A stretch of 25,014 nucleotides of DNA from CAZVNZ01 sp964628515 (GTDB taxonomy: Bacteria > Bacillota > Clostridia > Christensenellales > Christensenellaceae): contig CAZVNZ010000036.1 of the NCBI GenBank assembly GCA_964628515.1, forward strand, positions 1 through 25,014, in the 5' to 3' direction. The translations under genes were made by a program, and so were the position numbers. Within the stretch, counting starts at the first letter, position 1. Each line of letters starts with the position of its first letter. The notes beneath the pieces were generated by a model that saw only the letters and a list, made by a program, of their open reading frames with translations, was not told the DNA's origin and made no database searches. Positions 15,206-22,350 of the stretch are shown piece by piece.

Positions 15206-15469
15206 TATTAACCTCCGTTTATTAGAGACATCGCCCGCCCCTTGTGTATTTATAATTTATATATATATGCAGTCGTAGCAGTAGTAGGGGGTGTGTATCA
15301 TGTGTAATATGTAAAAAACCCTTTAGCCGTGCCTGCCGTGTAGTTTTGTCGTTGAGCATAAAAACTGAAATAGTCTCGTTTTTATGTTTAATTTGTGTGG
15401 GGTAATTGTTCATAACTTTTTTGTTTAATAGGTTTATGTAGCTTACCCATATAAAAATATTTGTATATA

Positions 15470-16864
15470 TCAGCCCTTAACTTTACGCATAATATCTTCA
15501 AGCACTAAGGCAAATTCTTCGTCCTCGGCTAATTTCTTTTTTATTTGTTTTTCTGCGTGTATAGGGGTTGTGTGGTCTTTTTTTCCAAACAACTCGGCTA
15601 TTTTTTCTAAGGGCAGCGATGTTTTGCATCTTATTATATACATAGCAACCTGTCTTGGAAAGGAAAGCTCTCTGTTTTTCTTTTGGCTTTTAATGTCCTC
15701 TACCTTTATGCCATAATATTTACACACAATGTCTATTATGGATTTTGGGGTAATTGCCTTTGCCGTGGGAAAGAAGTCCTCTAAAGCCCGTTTTGCAATG
15801 TCTTGGGTAATGTATTTAATATCCGTTGTTTGTTTATGGAGTTCTGTATACATAAATACCCTTTGCAATGCACCCTCAAGGGTACGTATGTTGGTGTTTG
15901 GCTGCTCTGCTATATAATGAAACACCTCGTCTTTAACAGGTAGAATTTCTAAGTTTTGCTCTCTTAGCATTTCGGATTTTTTTTGGAGTATTGCCACCCG
16001 AGTTTCAAAGTCCGGCGCCTTTACATCCGCAATAAGCCCCCACTCAAACCGAGAGCGCATACGCTCCTCTATTTTATCTATTTCTTTTGGCGGTCTGTCC
16101 GAGGATATTACAATTTGCTTTTTAAGCTCGAATAAATCGTTAAAGGTATGGAAAAACTCGTCTTGGGTAACGTCTTTACCGGCTAAAAACTGTATATCGT
16201 CCACTAAAAGCGCATCTATATTTCTGTATTTGTTTCTAAACTGCTCTCGTAAATCCACATTTGCGTTGTTGTTGGTTAGCTGTATCATACGTATAAGCTC
16301 GTTCATAAAAGTTTCGCTGGTTACGTACACTATTTTGGCTTTGGGGTTTTCCTTTAGGATATGGTTGCCGACAGCGTGCATTAAATGGGTTTTACCAAGC
16401 CCCACACCGCCGTACAAAAACAAAGGATTATAGGCATTACCGGGGGACTGCGCCACAGCAAGCGCCGCCGCATTTGCAAATTTGTTGGATTCTCCCACAA
16501 CAAAAGTATCAAATGTGTAATTTTTATTTAAGGGAGAGCCTAAAAACTCCTTTTCAAGCTCCGGCTTAATTTCTTGTATTTGTAGGTTGGACGCTTCTTG
16601 ATTGGTGATAAAATCAAGGTTTATCTCCTCGCAAGGTGTTGCGTTTACCTCTTCATAAGCGGTGCTTATGGCTTTTATAATGTCTCCTGCGTATTTCTCC
16701 GTTAGGAGATTTTTATGCAGGGGAGATGATACTTCAAAAAAATAGGTATTGTTGTCTTGGTGAATGGGCTTTAGCTCCTTTATCCACACATTAAACTGAA
16801 ATACCGGCATATCTTCTTCTAAATAGGATAAAGCCTTTTCCCATAATGCAAAAAATGGTTTCAT
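15470..16864 (-). CDS. dnaA: Chromosomal replication initiator DnaA
   Basis: The 464-residue protein has AAGGAAG five bases before the ATG. Domain I is at about 1-85 and a short linker follows. AAA+ domain III carries Walker A GGVGLGKT (152-159), Walker B LLVDDIQF (219-226) and SSDRPPKEI (254-262). Domain IV ends with the DNA-binding signature DHTTPIHA (430-437). Most DnaA proteins have DHSTVIHA or DHTTVIHA at this place, so Pro 434 is a small deviation. It binds the DnaA boxes found directly upstream, unwinds the origin and loads the helicase. Its own promoter region overlaps these boxes, so autoregulation is likely. Confidence 0.97.
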   Translation of the reverse strand: MKPFFALWEKALSYLEEDMPVFQFNVWIKELKPIHQDNNTYFFEVSSPLHKNLLTEKYAGDIIKAISTAYEEVNATPCEEINLDFITNQEASNLQIQEIKPELEKEFLGSPLNKNYTFDTFVVGESNKFANAAALAVAQSPGNAYNPLFLYGGVGLGKTHLMHAVGNHILKENPKAKIVYVTSETFMNELIRMIQLTNNNANVDLREQFRNKYRNIDALLVDDIQFLAGKDVTQDEFFHTFNDLFELKKQIVISSDRPPKEIDKIEERMRSRFEWGLIADVKAPDFETRVAILQKKSEMLREQNLEILPVKDEVFHYIAEQPNTNIRTLEGALQRVFMYTELHKQTTDIKYITQDIAKRALEDFFPTAKAITPKSIIDIVCKYYGIKVEDIKSQKKNRELSFPRQVAMYIIRCKTSLPLEKIAELFGKKDHTTPIHAEKQIKKKLAEDEEFALVLEDIMRKVKG

Positions 16865-17187
16865 TCGTACTTCCTTTGTATATTTTTTTTAGATTTCCAC
16901 ATTATAAACCTGCTTTTTTGCTTATTGCTGTTTACTTTTTTTTATTTAAAACAGGTGTTATCCACTTTTTTATCCACAGAATGTGTATAAATCTAAGAGT
17001 TTTTCCTTTATTTAAGTATAATTATAATACCAAATTTTACGAGATTAAACAACACTAAATATTAATTTATCTTTTGCTTTTTGGGTAAAAATTTTTTTTG
17101 TAGGGTGATGATTGCGTACGTATAAAGGGTTGTGGAGAAATTGTGGAGGGTGTGGATAAGTTTTTTTGTGGGGTGGGGTTAGTTAGG
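16865..17187. other. oriC: Chromosomal replication origin (oriC) with DnaA boxes and AT-rich region
   Basis: No gene lies here. Perfect DnaA boxes are TTATCCACA at 16970-16978 and TGTGGATAA at 17151-17159. One-mismatch boxes are TTATCCACT (16958-16966), TGTGTATAA (16982-16990) and TGTGGAGAA (17131-17139); TGTGGAGGG at 17142-17150 is weaker. The boxes form a left cluster near dnaA and a right cluster with 9-11-base spacing. Between them (about 17010-17100) is an AT-rich stretch with T and A runs, a candidate unwinding element. A guanine-rich tract begins at 17170. Divergence of dnaA and rpmH about this point supports the assignment. GC skew was not computed. Confidence 0.85.
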
Positions 17188-17678
17188 TTAGGGGGTGGGG
17201 GCTAAATCTGCAAGTAATCTGTTTTTGATGTCTGTAATATGTTGAATGAATTTGTTTGGGTGTGCAGCTTCCGCCTGTAAAATTCTTTTTAGTTTTTTTT
17301 CTATAATAGCTATGGAATGTTTGTTTTTTAAAATAAGATGAATTTCTTTGGAAGTGTAGGGAGCGGATATGTATTTTTCTGTTATTGGAAAGCAGGAGCT
17401 AATGTTGAAAATTGCCTTTTTATTTGTATGCCCAATATAATAGTATGCCCATCTAATATCATTTTCTCTAAACGCACAGTATTTTCTATTTTCTCTATTT
17501 GTTTAGGGTTTCTGTGTTCATAATCGCTTGTTGGAATAGCCCAATATATTTCTTTAAAATATTTATCTTGCATACAACAGAGGATTGGTCTTGCTTTATT
17601 GTCTTTGTATACTCCTGAGGTGCTGAAAATTAAATCAATATAAGATTGTGTAACCTTATAAAAGCCGTTTTCTATCAT
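17188..17678 (-). pseudogene. Type III toxin (CptN/ToxN/AbiQ-like endoribonuclease), frameshifted
   Basis: The frame from ATG 17678 (AGGTGG site upstream) gives 98 residues: NGFYKVTQSYIDLIF, KARPILCCMQDKYFKEIYWA and IPTSDYEHRNPKQIEKI. It then runs into nonsense. Adding one A to the run at 17465-17462 (GAGAAAATG) restores a 163-residue protein. The restored part continues NDIRWAYYYIGHTNKKAIFN, ISSCFPITEKYI... and ends at TAA 17190-17188. FYKV...RPI...YWAIPTSDxxHR...YYxIGxT...ISSxFPITxxYI is the pattern of CptIN-type type III toxins, which cut RNA and are inhibited by a repeat RNA. The upstream repeat RNA and terminator confirm the system. Either the gene is inactivated, the base is a sequencing error in a homopolymer, or a slippage frameshift is used. 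It lies immediately beside oriC. Confidence 0.8.
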
Positions 17679-17693
17679 TTTTCCCCACCTATT

Positions 17694-17719
17694 AAAACTC
17701 CCCGCATAAAGTGAGGAGT
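17694..17719 (-). terminator. Terminator between antitoxin RNA and toxin gene
   Basis: On the minus strand ACTCCTC pairs with GGGGAGT (one G:U) around a 9-nt loop and is followed by TTTTAAT. A leaky terminator here, limiting read-through into the toxin gene, is the standard arrangement in type III toxin-antitoxin operons. Confidence 0.75.
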
Positions 17720-17720
17720 G

Positions 17721-17802
17721 TGTTCTAACCGTTTATTTATCACGCCACACGGTAGGCGTATTATGTCTAACCGCATATTTATCACGCTTGCGGTAAGCGT
17801 AT
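17721..17802 (-). repeat. Two 41-base direct repeats of the antitoxin RNA
   Basis: Unit A is 17802-17762 and unit B is 17761-17721. They share ATACGC, TACCG, GTGATAAATA and CGGTTAGA and differ mainly in the hairpin arms and at the 3' edge. The two are directly abutted. Confidence 0.8.
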
Positions 17803-17859
17803 AACGACTGCCGTTATTAGCAGTATTTATTTGTGTAAGCATTTATTGCTTATACTAAT

Positions 17860-17887
17860 ATTATATATCTATTATTATAATAGTCAA
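17860..17887 (-). promoter_or_regulatory. Promoter of the antitoxin-toxin operon
   Basis: On the minus strand TTGACT and TATAAT are separated by 16 bases, a near-consensus sigma-A promoter. It lies just ahead of the repeat RNA. No second promoter is apparent in front of the toxin gene. Confidence 0.75.
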
Positions 17888-18056
17888 TAGAATTATGTTA
17901 GTATTATGTTAAAAGTTTATTAAATATTTGGGAAAATGTGCCTTTTGTCGCCCATACCCCCACCCCTCAACCACCCCCCACCACCCAAGCTTTCCTAAAA
18001 TAACCAAAGTAAACCATCATCACCATAAAAAAAATCCCAAAAATACAATAAAATAA

Positions 18057-18085
18057 TTGACACTTGACACTAAAGAATATATAAT
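18057..18085 (+). promoter_or_regulatory. Consensus promoter of the rpmH cluster
   Basis: TTGACA and TATAAT, both perfect, are separated by exactly 17 bases. The ribosome site AGGAG and rpmH ATG follow 44 bases later. This is the strongest promoter visible in the window, as expected for a ribosomal protein gene. The stretch 17888-18056 upstream holds no gene; it has a C-rich tract at 17951-17986. Confidence 0.9.
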
Positions 18086-18128
18086 AGTATTCGTATTTTT
18101 ATCTAAATAAACAGGAGAGAAAACTAAT

Positions 18129-18263
18129 ATGAAAATGACATATCAACCAAAAAAGAGAAAAAGAAGCAAAGTACACGGCTTTATTAGCAGAATGAGCACA
18201 AAATCCGGCAGAAATGTGCTAAAGAGACGTCGTGCAAAGGGCAGAAAGGTTTTATCCGCATAA
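18129..18263 (+). CDS. rpmH: 50S ribosomal protein L34
   Basis: The 44-residue protein starts MKMTYQPKKRKRSKVHGFIS, contains RMSTKSGRNVLKRRRAKGRK and ends VLSA, the full normal length and pattern of L34. Its ATG follows AGGAG by 11 bases. L34 is a small basic protein of the large ribosomal subunit that binds 23S rRNA. It is the first gene after the origin in the rightward direction and is followed closely by rnpA, the usual bacterial arrangement. Confidence 0.97.
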   Translation: MKMTYQPKKRKRSKVHGFISRMSTKSGRNVLKRRRAKGRKVLSA

Positions 18264-18269
18264 TAGCTT

Positions 18270-18608
18270 TTGAGTAAGTTAGTAACCTTAAAGAAAAACA
18301 AAGAGTTTAACTTTGTCTATAAAAAAGGAAAGCCCGCCTACACCAAAGACTTAACCCTTGTTTGTAAACAAGTGGGTAAGGGTGGTGTAAGAGTGGGGTT
18401 TAGCGTAAGTAAAAAGGTGGGTAAGGCGGTTTTACGCAATAAAGTAAGACGTCGGCTAAAAGAGGCATTTATAAAGCAGGAAATTTCCGGCAATTATATG
18501 CTTATCTTTATTCCCAAACCATCTATTGCAAATGCGGACTTTGCCTCCGTATGCTTTCAGGTTAAAAAATTACTTACTGTGTCAAAAGTGTTAATTAAAG
18601 GTGAATGA
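18270..18608 (+). CDS. rnpA: Ribonuclease P protein component
   Basis: This 112-residue protein starts at TTG 18270, seven bases past the rpmH stop. No strong ribosome site stands directly before it, so expression may depend on coupling to rpmH. The start KLVTLKKNKEFNFVYKKGK and the RNR motif RNKVRRRLKEAF (about 56-67) are diagnostic. With RNase P RNA it removes 5' leaders from pre-tRNA. FSVSKKVGKAVLRNK forms the conserved beta strand and helix contacting RNA. The gene's end overlaps yidD by 4 bases. Confidence 0.95.
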   Translation: MSKLVTLKKNKEFNFVYKKGKPAYTKDLTLVCKQVGKGGVRVGFSVSKKVGKAVLRNKVRRRLKEAFIKQEISGNYMLIFIPKPSIANADFASVCFQVKKLLTVSKVLIKGE

Positions 18609-18817
18609 TGAAAAAAGTATGCCTTGCACTAATAACATTTTATCAAAAGGCAATTTCGCCCTATTTTCCGGCGTGTTGCAGATATACCCCTACTTGCTCT
18701 TTATATGCAAAGCAGGCAATATTAAAATACGGTGCGCTAAAAGGCGGTTTTTTGGCACTAAAACGGATTTTAAGATGCAATCCTTTATTTAAGGGCGGTT
18801 ACGACCCTGTTCCTTAA
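18605..18817 (+). CDS. yidD: Membrane protein insertion efficiency factor YidD
   Basis: A 70-residue protein starts at ATG 18605 within the rnpA stop (ATGA overlap), with AAAGGTG just upstream. The core FYQKAISPYFPACCRYTPTC (about 12-31), SLYAKQAI, and C-terminus RCNPLFKGGYDPVP are typical of YidD. It lies at the inner membrane surface and helps YidC insert proteins. The order rpmH-rnpA-yidD-yidC is conserved. An out-of-phase 63-residue frame covering the same bases is a shadow. Confidence 0.95.
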   Translation: MMKKVCLALITFYQKAISPYFPACCRYTPTCSLYAKQAILKYGALKGGFLALKRILRCNPLFKGGYDPVP

Positions 18818-18858
18818 TTTTTTTATTCTACCGATACTACCAAAAAAGGAGTTATATT

Positions 18859-19845
18859 TTGGAGTTTTTAAGTAATAATTTTATATCCGAGTTCTTTGTA
18901 TTGTGCTTAAGTGGCCTGCAAAGCTTTTTTGAAGGCTTAGGGCCTGCTTGGTCTTTTGCTATTGCAATTATTGTTCTTACTATATTTATAAGGGCGGCTA
19001 TGTTGCCTTTAGATATTAAGCAGAGAAAAAATCAACGTAAAATGAGCCAAATGTCCGTAGAAGTTGAGAATATGAAAAAGCGGTATGCCAACAACCCTCA
19101 ACAACTGCAAAAAAAGCAACAGGAAATGTATAAAAAAATGGGTATAAACCCAATGCTTGGTTGTTTGCCGGCACTAATTCAACTACCTATTTTATTTGCG
19201 TTTTTTGGTGCTATGCGTGTGCTTGCCAGCGAGCAAATTGTAGGTCTTGTCCTTAATGCCGCTCAATACGGGCCGGATGCCGTAGTACTTCCTAATTTTA
19301 TGTGGATTCATAACTTCTGGATGGCAGACAGCGGACTTGCAAACATTTTGCCAAACTACGAGGAATTTTTAGGGCATATTCAACAAAATGCGTCCTACAT
19401 TACCCCACAAGCGCTTATGCTTTTAAAGCATCAAGGCTTAATTACCTTTCAATCGGGAGTGCTTGAAGTTGTGCCTACCGTTTATGACAACCTTGCATAT
19501 AATGTAATAGATGCAAACGGGCTTGTAGGCTTTAGAAACGGTTGGTTTATACTTCCCGTAATTTCGGGTGCGGCGCTGTTTTTACAGCAAAAATTTGGCG
19601 GTGCGGGGGCAAACCCCACGGGTGTGGACCCAACAGGTGGGGCAAATCCTCAAAACCCCATGGCAGGCGGAAAGTTTATGCTTTGGTTTTTCCCGTTGTT
19701 CTCAATATACATTTGTATGACATCTAATACGGCATTTACACTTTACTGGATTATGTCAAGCTTATACGCTTTTGGACAATCTAAGCTAATAGATTATGTA
19801 CGTAACCGCAAGGAAGGCAATCAAAAAATTGTGATTGCAAAATAA
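18859..19845 (+). CDS. yidC: Membrane protein insertase YidC (SpoIIIJ/OxaA type)
   Basis: The 328-residue protein starts at TTG 18859 with AAAGGAG seven bases upstream. The conserved hydrophilic-groove Arg is at about 45 (TIFIRAAMLPLDIKQ). A charged coiled hairpin follows (55-98), then the LGCLPALIQLPILFAFFGAM helix (about 100-119) and later membrane segments near 228-243, 273-290 and 291-308. The long loop at about 125-225 between second and third helices and the Gly/Pro/Asn-rich loop at 247-271 are larger than in short Firmicutes YidC. No lipobox signal is evident. It inserts proteins with or without SecYEG; jag follows by 12 bases. Confidence 0.93.
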   Translation: MEFLSNNFISEFFVLCLSGLQSFFEGLGPAWSFAIAIIVLTIFIRAAMLPLDIKQRKNQRKMSQMSVEVENMKKRYANNPQQLQKKQQEMYKKMGINPMLGCLPALIQLPILFAFFGAMRVLASEQIVGLVLNAAQYGPDAVVLPNFMWIHNFWMADSGLANILPNYEEFLGHIQQNASYITPQALMLLKHQGLITFQSGVLEVVPTVYDNLAYNVIDANGLVGFRNGWFILPVISGAALFLQQKFGGAGANPTGVDPTGGANPQNPMAGGKFMLWFFPLFSIYICMTSNTAFTLYWIMSSLYAFGQSKLIDYVRNRKEGNQKIVIAK

Positions 19846-19857
19846 GGAGATGATTAT

Positions 19858-20484
19858 TTGGAAACTTTAGAAATGAAAGGCAAATCGGTAGACGAGGCCA
19901 TATTTGCAGGCTTAGCGCAAATGGGGCTTTCCATAGACGAGGTGGATATAGAAATACTTCACGAGGGCAACAAGGGGCTTTTTGGAATAGGAAAAAATGC
20001 CTGCGTTATCCTAAAAAAGAAGGAAAAGATAGTAAGCGCTCCCGAGCAGTTTTTAAACGAAGTATTTTCCCTTATGGGAATTTCTGCAAACTGCATCACT
20101 TTAGAGGACAAAGAGGCATATAAGCTAAATGTGGAGGGGGAGGATACGGCAGTTATAATAGGCAGAAGAGGGGATACCTTAGATGCCTTACAATACCTTA
20201 CAAGTTTAGTTGTAAATAAAGGCAAAGAGGACTACAAACGTGTTTCCTTAGATGCGGAAAATTACAGAAGCAGAAGGGAGCAAACCTTAGAAAAGCTGGC
20301 AAAACGCCTGGCAAGTACGGTTGCTAAAACGGGCAAACCCATTGCCCTTGAGCCTATGAACCCCTACGAGAGACGGGTAATACACGCAGCCTTGCAACAA
20401 AACCCAAGAGTGGACACCTACTCGGAGGGAGAGGAGCCCTTTAGACACTTAGTTATAAAACGTGCAGACAAAAAGGAGCAGTAA
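19858..20484 (+). CDS. jag: RNA-binding protein Jag/KhpB (SpoIIIJ-associated)
   Basis: The 208-residue protein starts at TTG 19858 with AAGGAG eight bases upstream. It contains an N-terminal Jag domain (METLEMKGKSVDEAI...GLFGIGK, about 1-50), a short linker, a KH domain with a GxxG loop in IIGRRGDT (100-107), and a C-terminal R3H domain with MNPYERRVIHAAL (about 167-179). In Firmicutes it binds many RNAs with KhpA and influences division and cell wall. It is co-transcribed with yidC. Unlike many Jag proteins the linker is short. Sporulation cannot be inferred from this gene alone. Confidence 0.93.
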   Translation: METLEMKGKSVDEAIFAGLAQMGLSIDEVDIEILHEGNKGLFGIGKNACVILKKKEKIVSAPEQFLNEVFSLMGISANCITLEDKEAYKLNVEGEDTAVIIGRRGDTLDALQYLTSLVVNKGKEDYKRVSLDAENYRSRREQTLEKLAKRLASTVAKTGKPIALEPMNPYERRVIHAALQQNPRVDTYSEGEEPFRHLVIKRADKKEQ

Positions 20485-20618
20485 CCTTAGTTTTTATTTC
20501 ATCATCATAATGATGAAAAACCTAAGTGGGATTAAGTAGATTTAGTTGGCTAATTTTAGCCGTTTGCAGTATCAGTAGGGCTTAGGCTTTTACTGATATT
20601 GCTGTATTTTGAGGTATT
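20485..20618 (+). promoter_or_regulatory. Intergenic leader with three hairpins before mnmE
   Basis: Three dyads lie between jag and mnmE. A long imperfect hairpin is at 20486-20526 (CTTAG...CATCAT / ATGATG...CTAAG). A 6-bp perfect one is at 20548-20561 (GGCTAA/TTAGCC). An 8-bp one is at 20570-20598 (TATCAGTA/TACTGATA). None is followed directly by a long U run. GAGG stands seven bases before the mnmE ATG. They might be an attenuator or mRNA-stability elements; no riboswitch class is recognised. Confidence 0.4.
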
Positions 20619-21953
20619 ATGGACACTATTGCAGGCATTGCAACCCCTCTTGGCACGGGTGGTGTTGCGGTTATAAGAATCAGCGGTGGCGAAAGTTTGG
20701 GTATTATAAGGCGGATTTTTTCAAGAAAAGTACCTTTTGAGCACGCAAAAATGTATCACGGGCATATCATCCATAACAATAATATTTTGGATGAAGTCAT
20801 GGCGGTGATGTTTTATGCGCCGAAATCCTTTACGGGTGAGGACGTGTGCGAGGTGCATTGCCACGGCGGAAGTGTGGGCGTTTCCCTTATTTTAGAGCTT
20901 ATTTGTGATGTTGGGGCAAGAACCTCCGAGCCGGGCGAGTTTACAAAACGAGCGTTTCTTAACGGCAAAATCGACTTAACTCAAGCAGAAGCAATATCCG
21001 ATTACATTTTTGCCACGGGTAAAAGTAGCGCAAAGGCATCGGCAAACCAACTAAAAGGGGTGCTTAGGGAAAAAATTGAGGAATACAGATCCACTCTTAC
21101 GGATATTTTGGCGCAAACCTTTGTTGCCATAGAATACCCGGAGGAAGATTTAGAGGAAGAAATAACCGGAGATATTTTACAGGATTTAATTGCTCTACAT
21201 ACAAATGTGGTTAAACTTGCAGGCACCTTTGCCTCGGGAAAGCTCATTAAAAACGGCATTGAGTGCGTGGTGGCAGGCAAAACCAATGTGGGAAAATCCT
21301 CCCTGCTAAACGCTCTTTGCGGTTTTGACAGGGCTATTGTGTCAGATATTTCGGGTACAACAAGGGATACGGTTATGCACACCTTCTACATTAACGGTGT
21401 GCAGGTAAACCTAACGGATACCGCAGGCATAAGAGAAACCGGAGACGAAATAGAAAGGCTTGGTGTTACACGCTCCAAAAGTGCCATGGAAAATGCAGAT
21501 ATTATTTTGCTTGTGTGCGATGCTACTTTGGGCTTAACTTCCGAGGATAAAGCCTTGCTTAAATACACAGAGTGTACAAACGTTATATACGTTTATAATA
21601 AGTGCGACTTAGTACAGGAGCACAGTAGTAATACGTTAAATGATGATGAACTTTACGTAAGCGCAAAATCTTTTGTGGGCTTAGATGCACTTAAGGCAAA
21701 AATATATGGTATGCTTATTGCGGATAGCTTAAATCAAGAGATTTTAATAACCTCCCTTCGCCATAGAGAGCTTTTAGAAAAATGTGGGGAGTATTTAAAA
21801 GAAAGTATTGAAGGACTTAAAGAAGAAAGGGATATGGATTGCATTACCATTGACTTAAACAATGCCCACACAGCCCTTGGAGAAATTACAGGTAGTAACG
21901 TAAACGAGGAAATTATAGACAGGATTTTTGAGCGTTTTTGTTTGGGAAAATGA
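20619..21953 (+). CDS. mnmE: tRNA modification GTPase MnmE (TrmE)
   Basis: The 444-residue protein starts MDTIAGIATPLGTGGVAVIR, the formyl-folate binding N-domain. The inserted G domain has G1 GKTNVGKSS (220-228), G2 GTT (246-248), G3 DTAG (267-270) and G4 NKCD (327-330). The C-terminus DRIFERFCLGK replaces the usual FCIGK by FCLGK, with the catalytic Cys 441 kept. With MnmG it makes cmnm5U at wobble uridine 34 of several tRNAs. The partner mnmG follows after the parS region. The length is slightly below the ~455 norm. Confidence 0.96.
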   Translation: MDTIAGIATPLGTGGVAVIRISGGESLGIIRRIFSRKVPFEHAKMYHGHIIHNNNILDEVMAVMFYAPKSFTGEDVCEVHCHGGSVGVSLILELICDVGARTSEPGEFTKRAFLNGKIDLTQAEAISDYIFATGKSSAKASANQLKGVLREKIEEYRSTLTDILAQTFVAIEYPEEDLEEEITGDILQDLIALHTNVVKLAGTFASGKLIKNGIECVVAGKTNVGKSSLLNALCGFDRAIVSDISGTTRDTVMHTFYINGVQVNLTDTAGIRETGDEIERLGVTRSKSAMENADIILLVCDATLGLTSEDKALLKYTECTNVIYVYNKCDLVQEHSSNTLNDDELYVSAKSFVGLDALKAKIYGMLIADSLNQEILITSLRHRELLEKCGEYLKESIEGLKEERDMDCITIDLNNAHTALGEITGSNVNEEIIDRIFERFCLGK

Positions 21954-22252
21954 TGCTTAGTACGTTTTTTAAAAAAATAATTAACCTGAGAGGGTTTTAG
22001 AGTAAAAAGGGCTTGGCAATGGGGTTTTTGGGGGTAGGTTTTACGTGGCACACTTGTGTAGGTAGGTAGGGTGGTTCTATGGCAGCAGGCAAAATATATT
22101 TATTGAAGTAGCTGAAGTTGTTTTGCTACTATGTGGATTTGATAAAAATGCGTGCAAAGGCGACAAGCCTAAATTAAAAAAACGAGGACGTGGGAAGTAA
22201 CAACATAATTACAACCGGACTAAAAAGGGCAAACGAATAAGCAGAAAAAATA
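21954..22252. other. Intergenic region with possible gene remnant upstream of parS
   Basis: The 396 bases between mnmE and mnmG hold no complete gene. A plus-strand frame open at 22066-22200 encodes FIEVAEVVLLLCGFDKNACK, then a basic tail ending KRGRGK and a TAA. It lacks a clear start and may be the C-terminal stub of a lost gene; I do not recognise it. A short T/A palindrome (TTTTTTAAAAAA) lies at about 21965-21976. The parS sites follow. Confidence 0.35.
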
Positions 22253-22268
22253 TGTTTCACGTGAAACA
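22253..22268. other. parS: parS site 1
   Basis: TGTTTCACGTGAAACA is a perfect 16-bp palindrome identical to the Spo0J/ParB consensus. ParB-CTP clamps load here and spread to organise and segregate the origin region. It lies about 5.1 kb to the right of the DnaA boxes. Confidence 0.93.
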
Positions 22269-22296
22269 ATTTAAAGTCGGAAAAACCAACTAAAGT

Positions 22297-22312
22297 TGTT
22301 TCACGTGAAACA
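22297..22312. other. parS: parS site 2
   Basis: A second perfect TGTTTCACGTGAAACA lies 44 bases from the first, centre to centre, and 38 bases before the mnmG start. Two closely spaced sites in an intergenic region are likely to act as a loading centre and may affect mnmG transcription. Confidence 0.93.
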
Positions 22313-22350
22313 TATAAACAATTTATATAATAGGTAAAAGAGGAAACAAT

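Larger units (their letters stand above)
17694..17853 (-). ncRNA. Type III antitoxin RNA with tandem repeats
   Basis: A transcript from the promoter at 17860-17887 would run from about 17853 to the terminator. It contains two clear 41-base repeat units (17802-17762 and 17761-17721). Each has ATACGC, a small hairpin, GTGATAAATA and CGGTTAGA. The hairpins differ by compensating changes (CGCTT/AAGCG against CGCC/GGCG), which argues for RNA selection. A more degenerate, hairpin-rich segment (17853-17803) precedes them and may be a partial third unit. In CptIN-like systems each unit is cut out by the toxin and folds into a pseudoknot that inhibits it. The repeats look intact although the toxin is frameshifted. 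Confidence 0.72.

Noticed and set aside
15222..15413. 63-residue minus-strand frame between dnaA and dnaN
   Set aside because: No ribosome site, odd composition and no recognised motif. The 264-base dnaA-dnaN gap is left as noncoding; it may hold a dnaN promoter but none is convincing.
7647..18026. Recurring CATCATCAC-type words (7647, 12439, 13022, 18015, 20500)
   Set aside because: Two copies share ATCATCACCATAAAA, but in 25 kb of AT-rich DNA such a match is not clearly beyond chance, and contexts differ (coding and intergenic).
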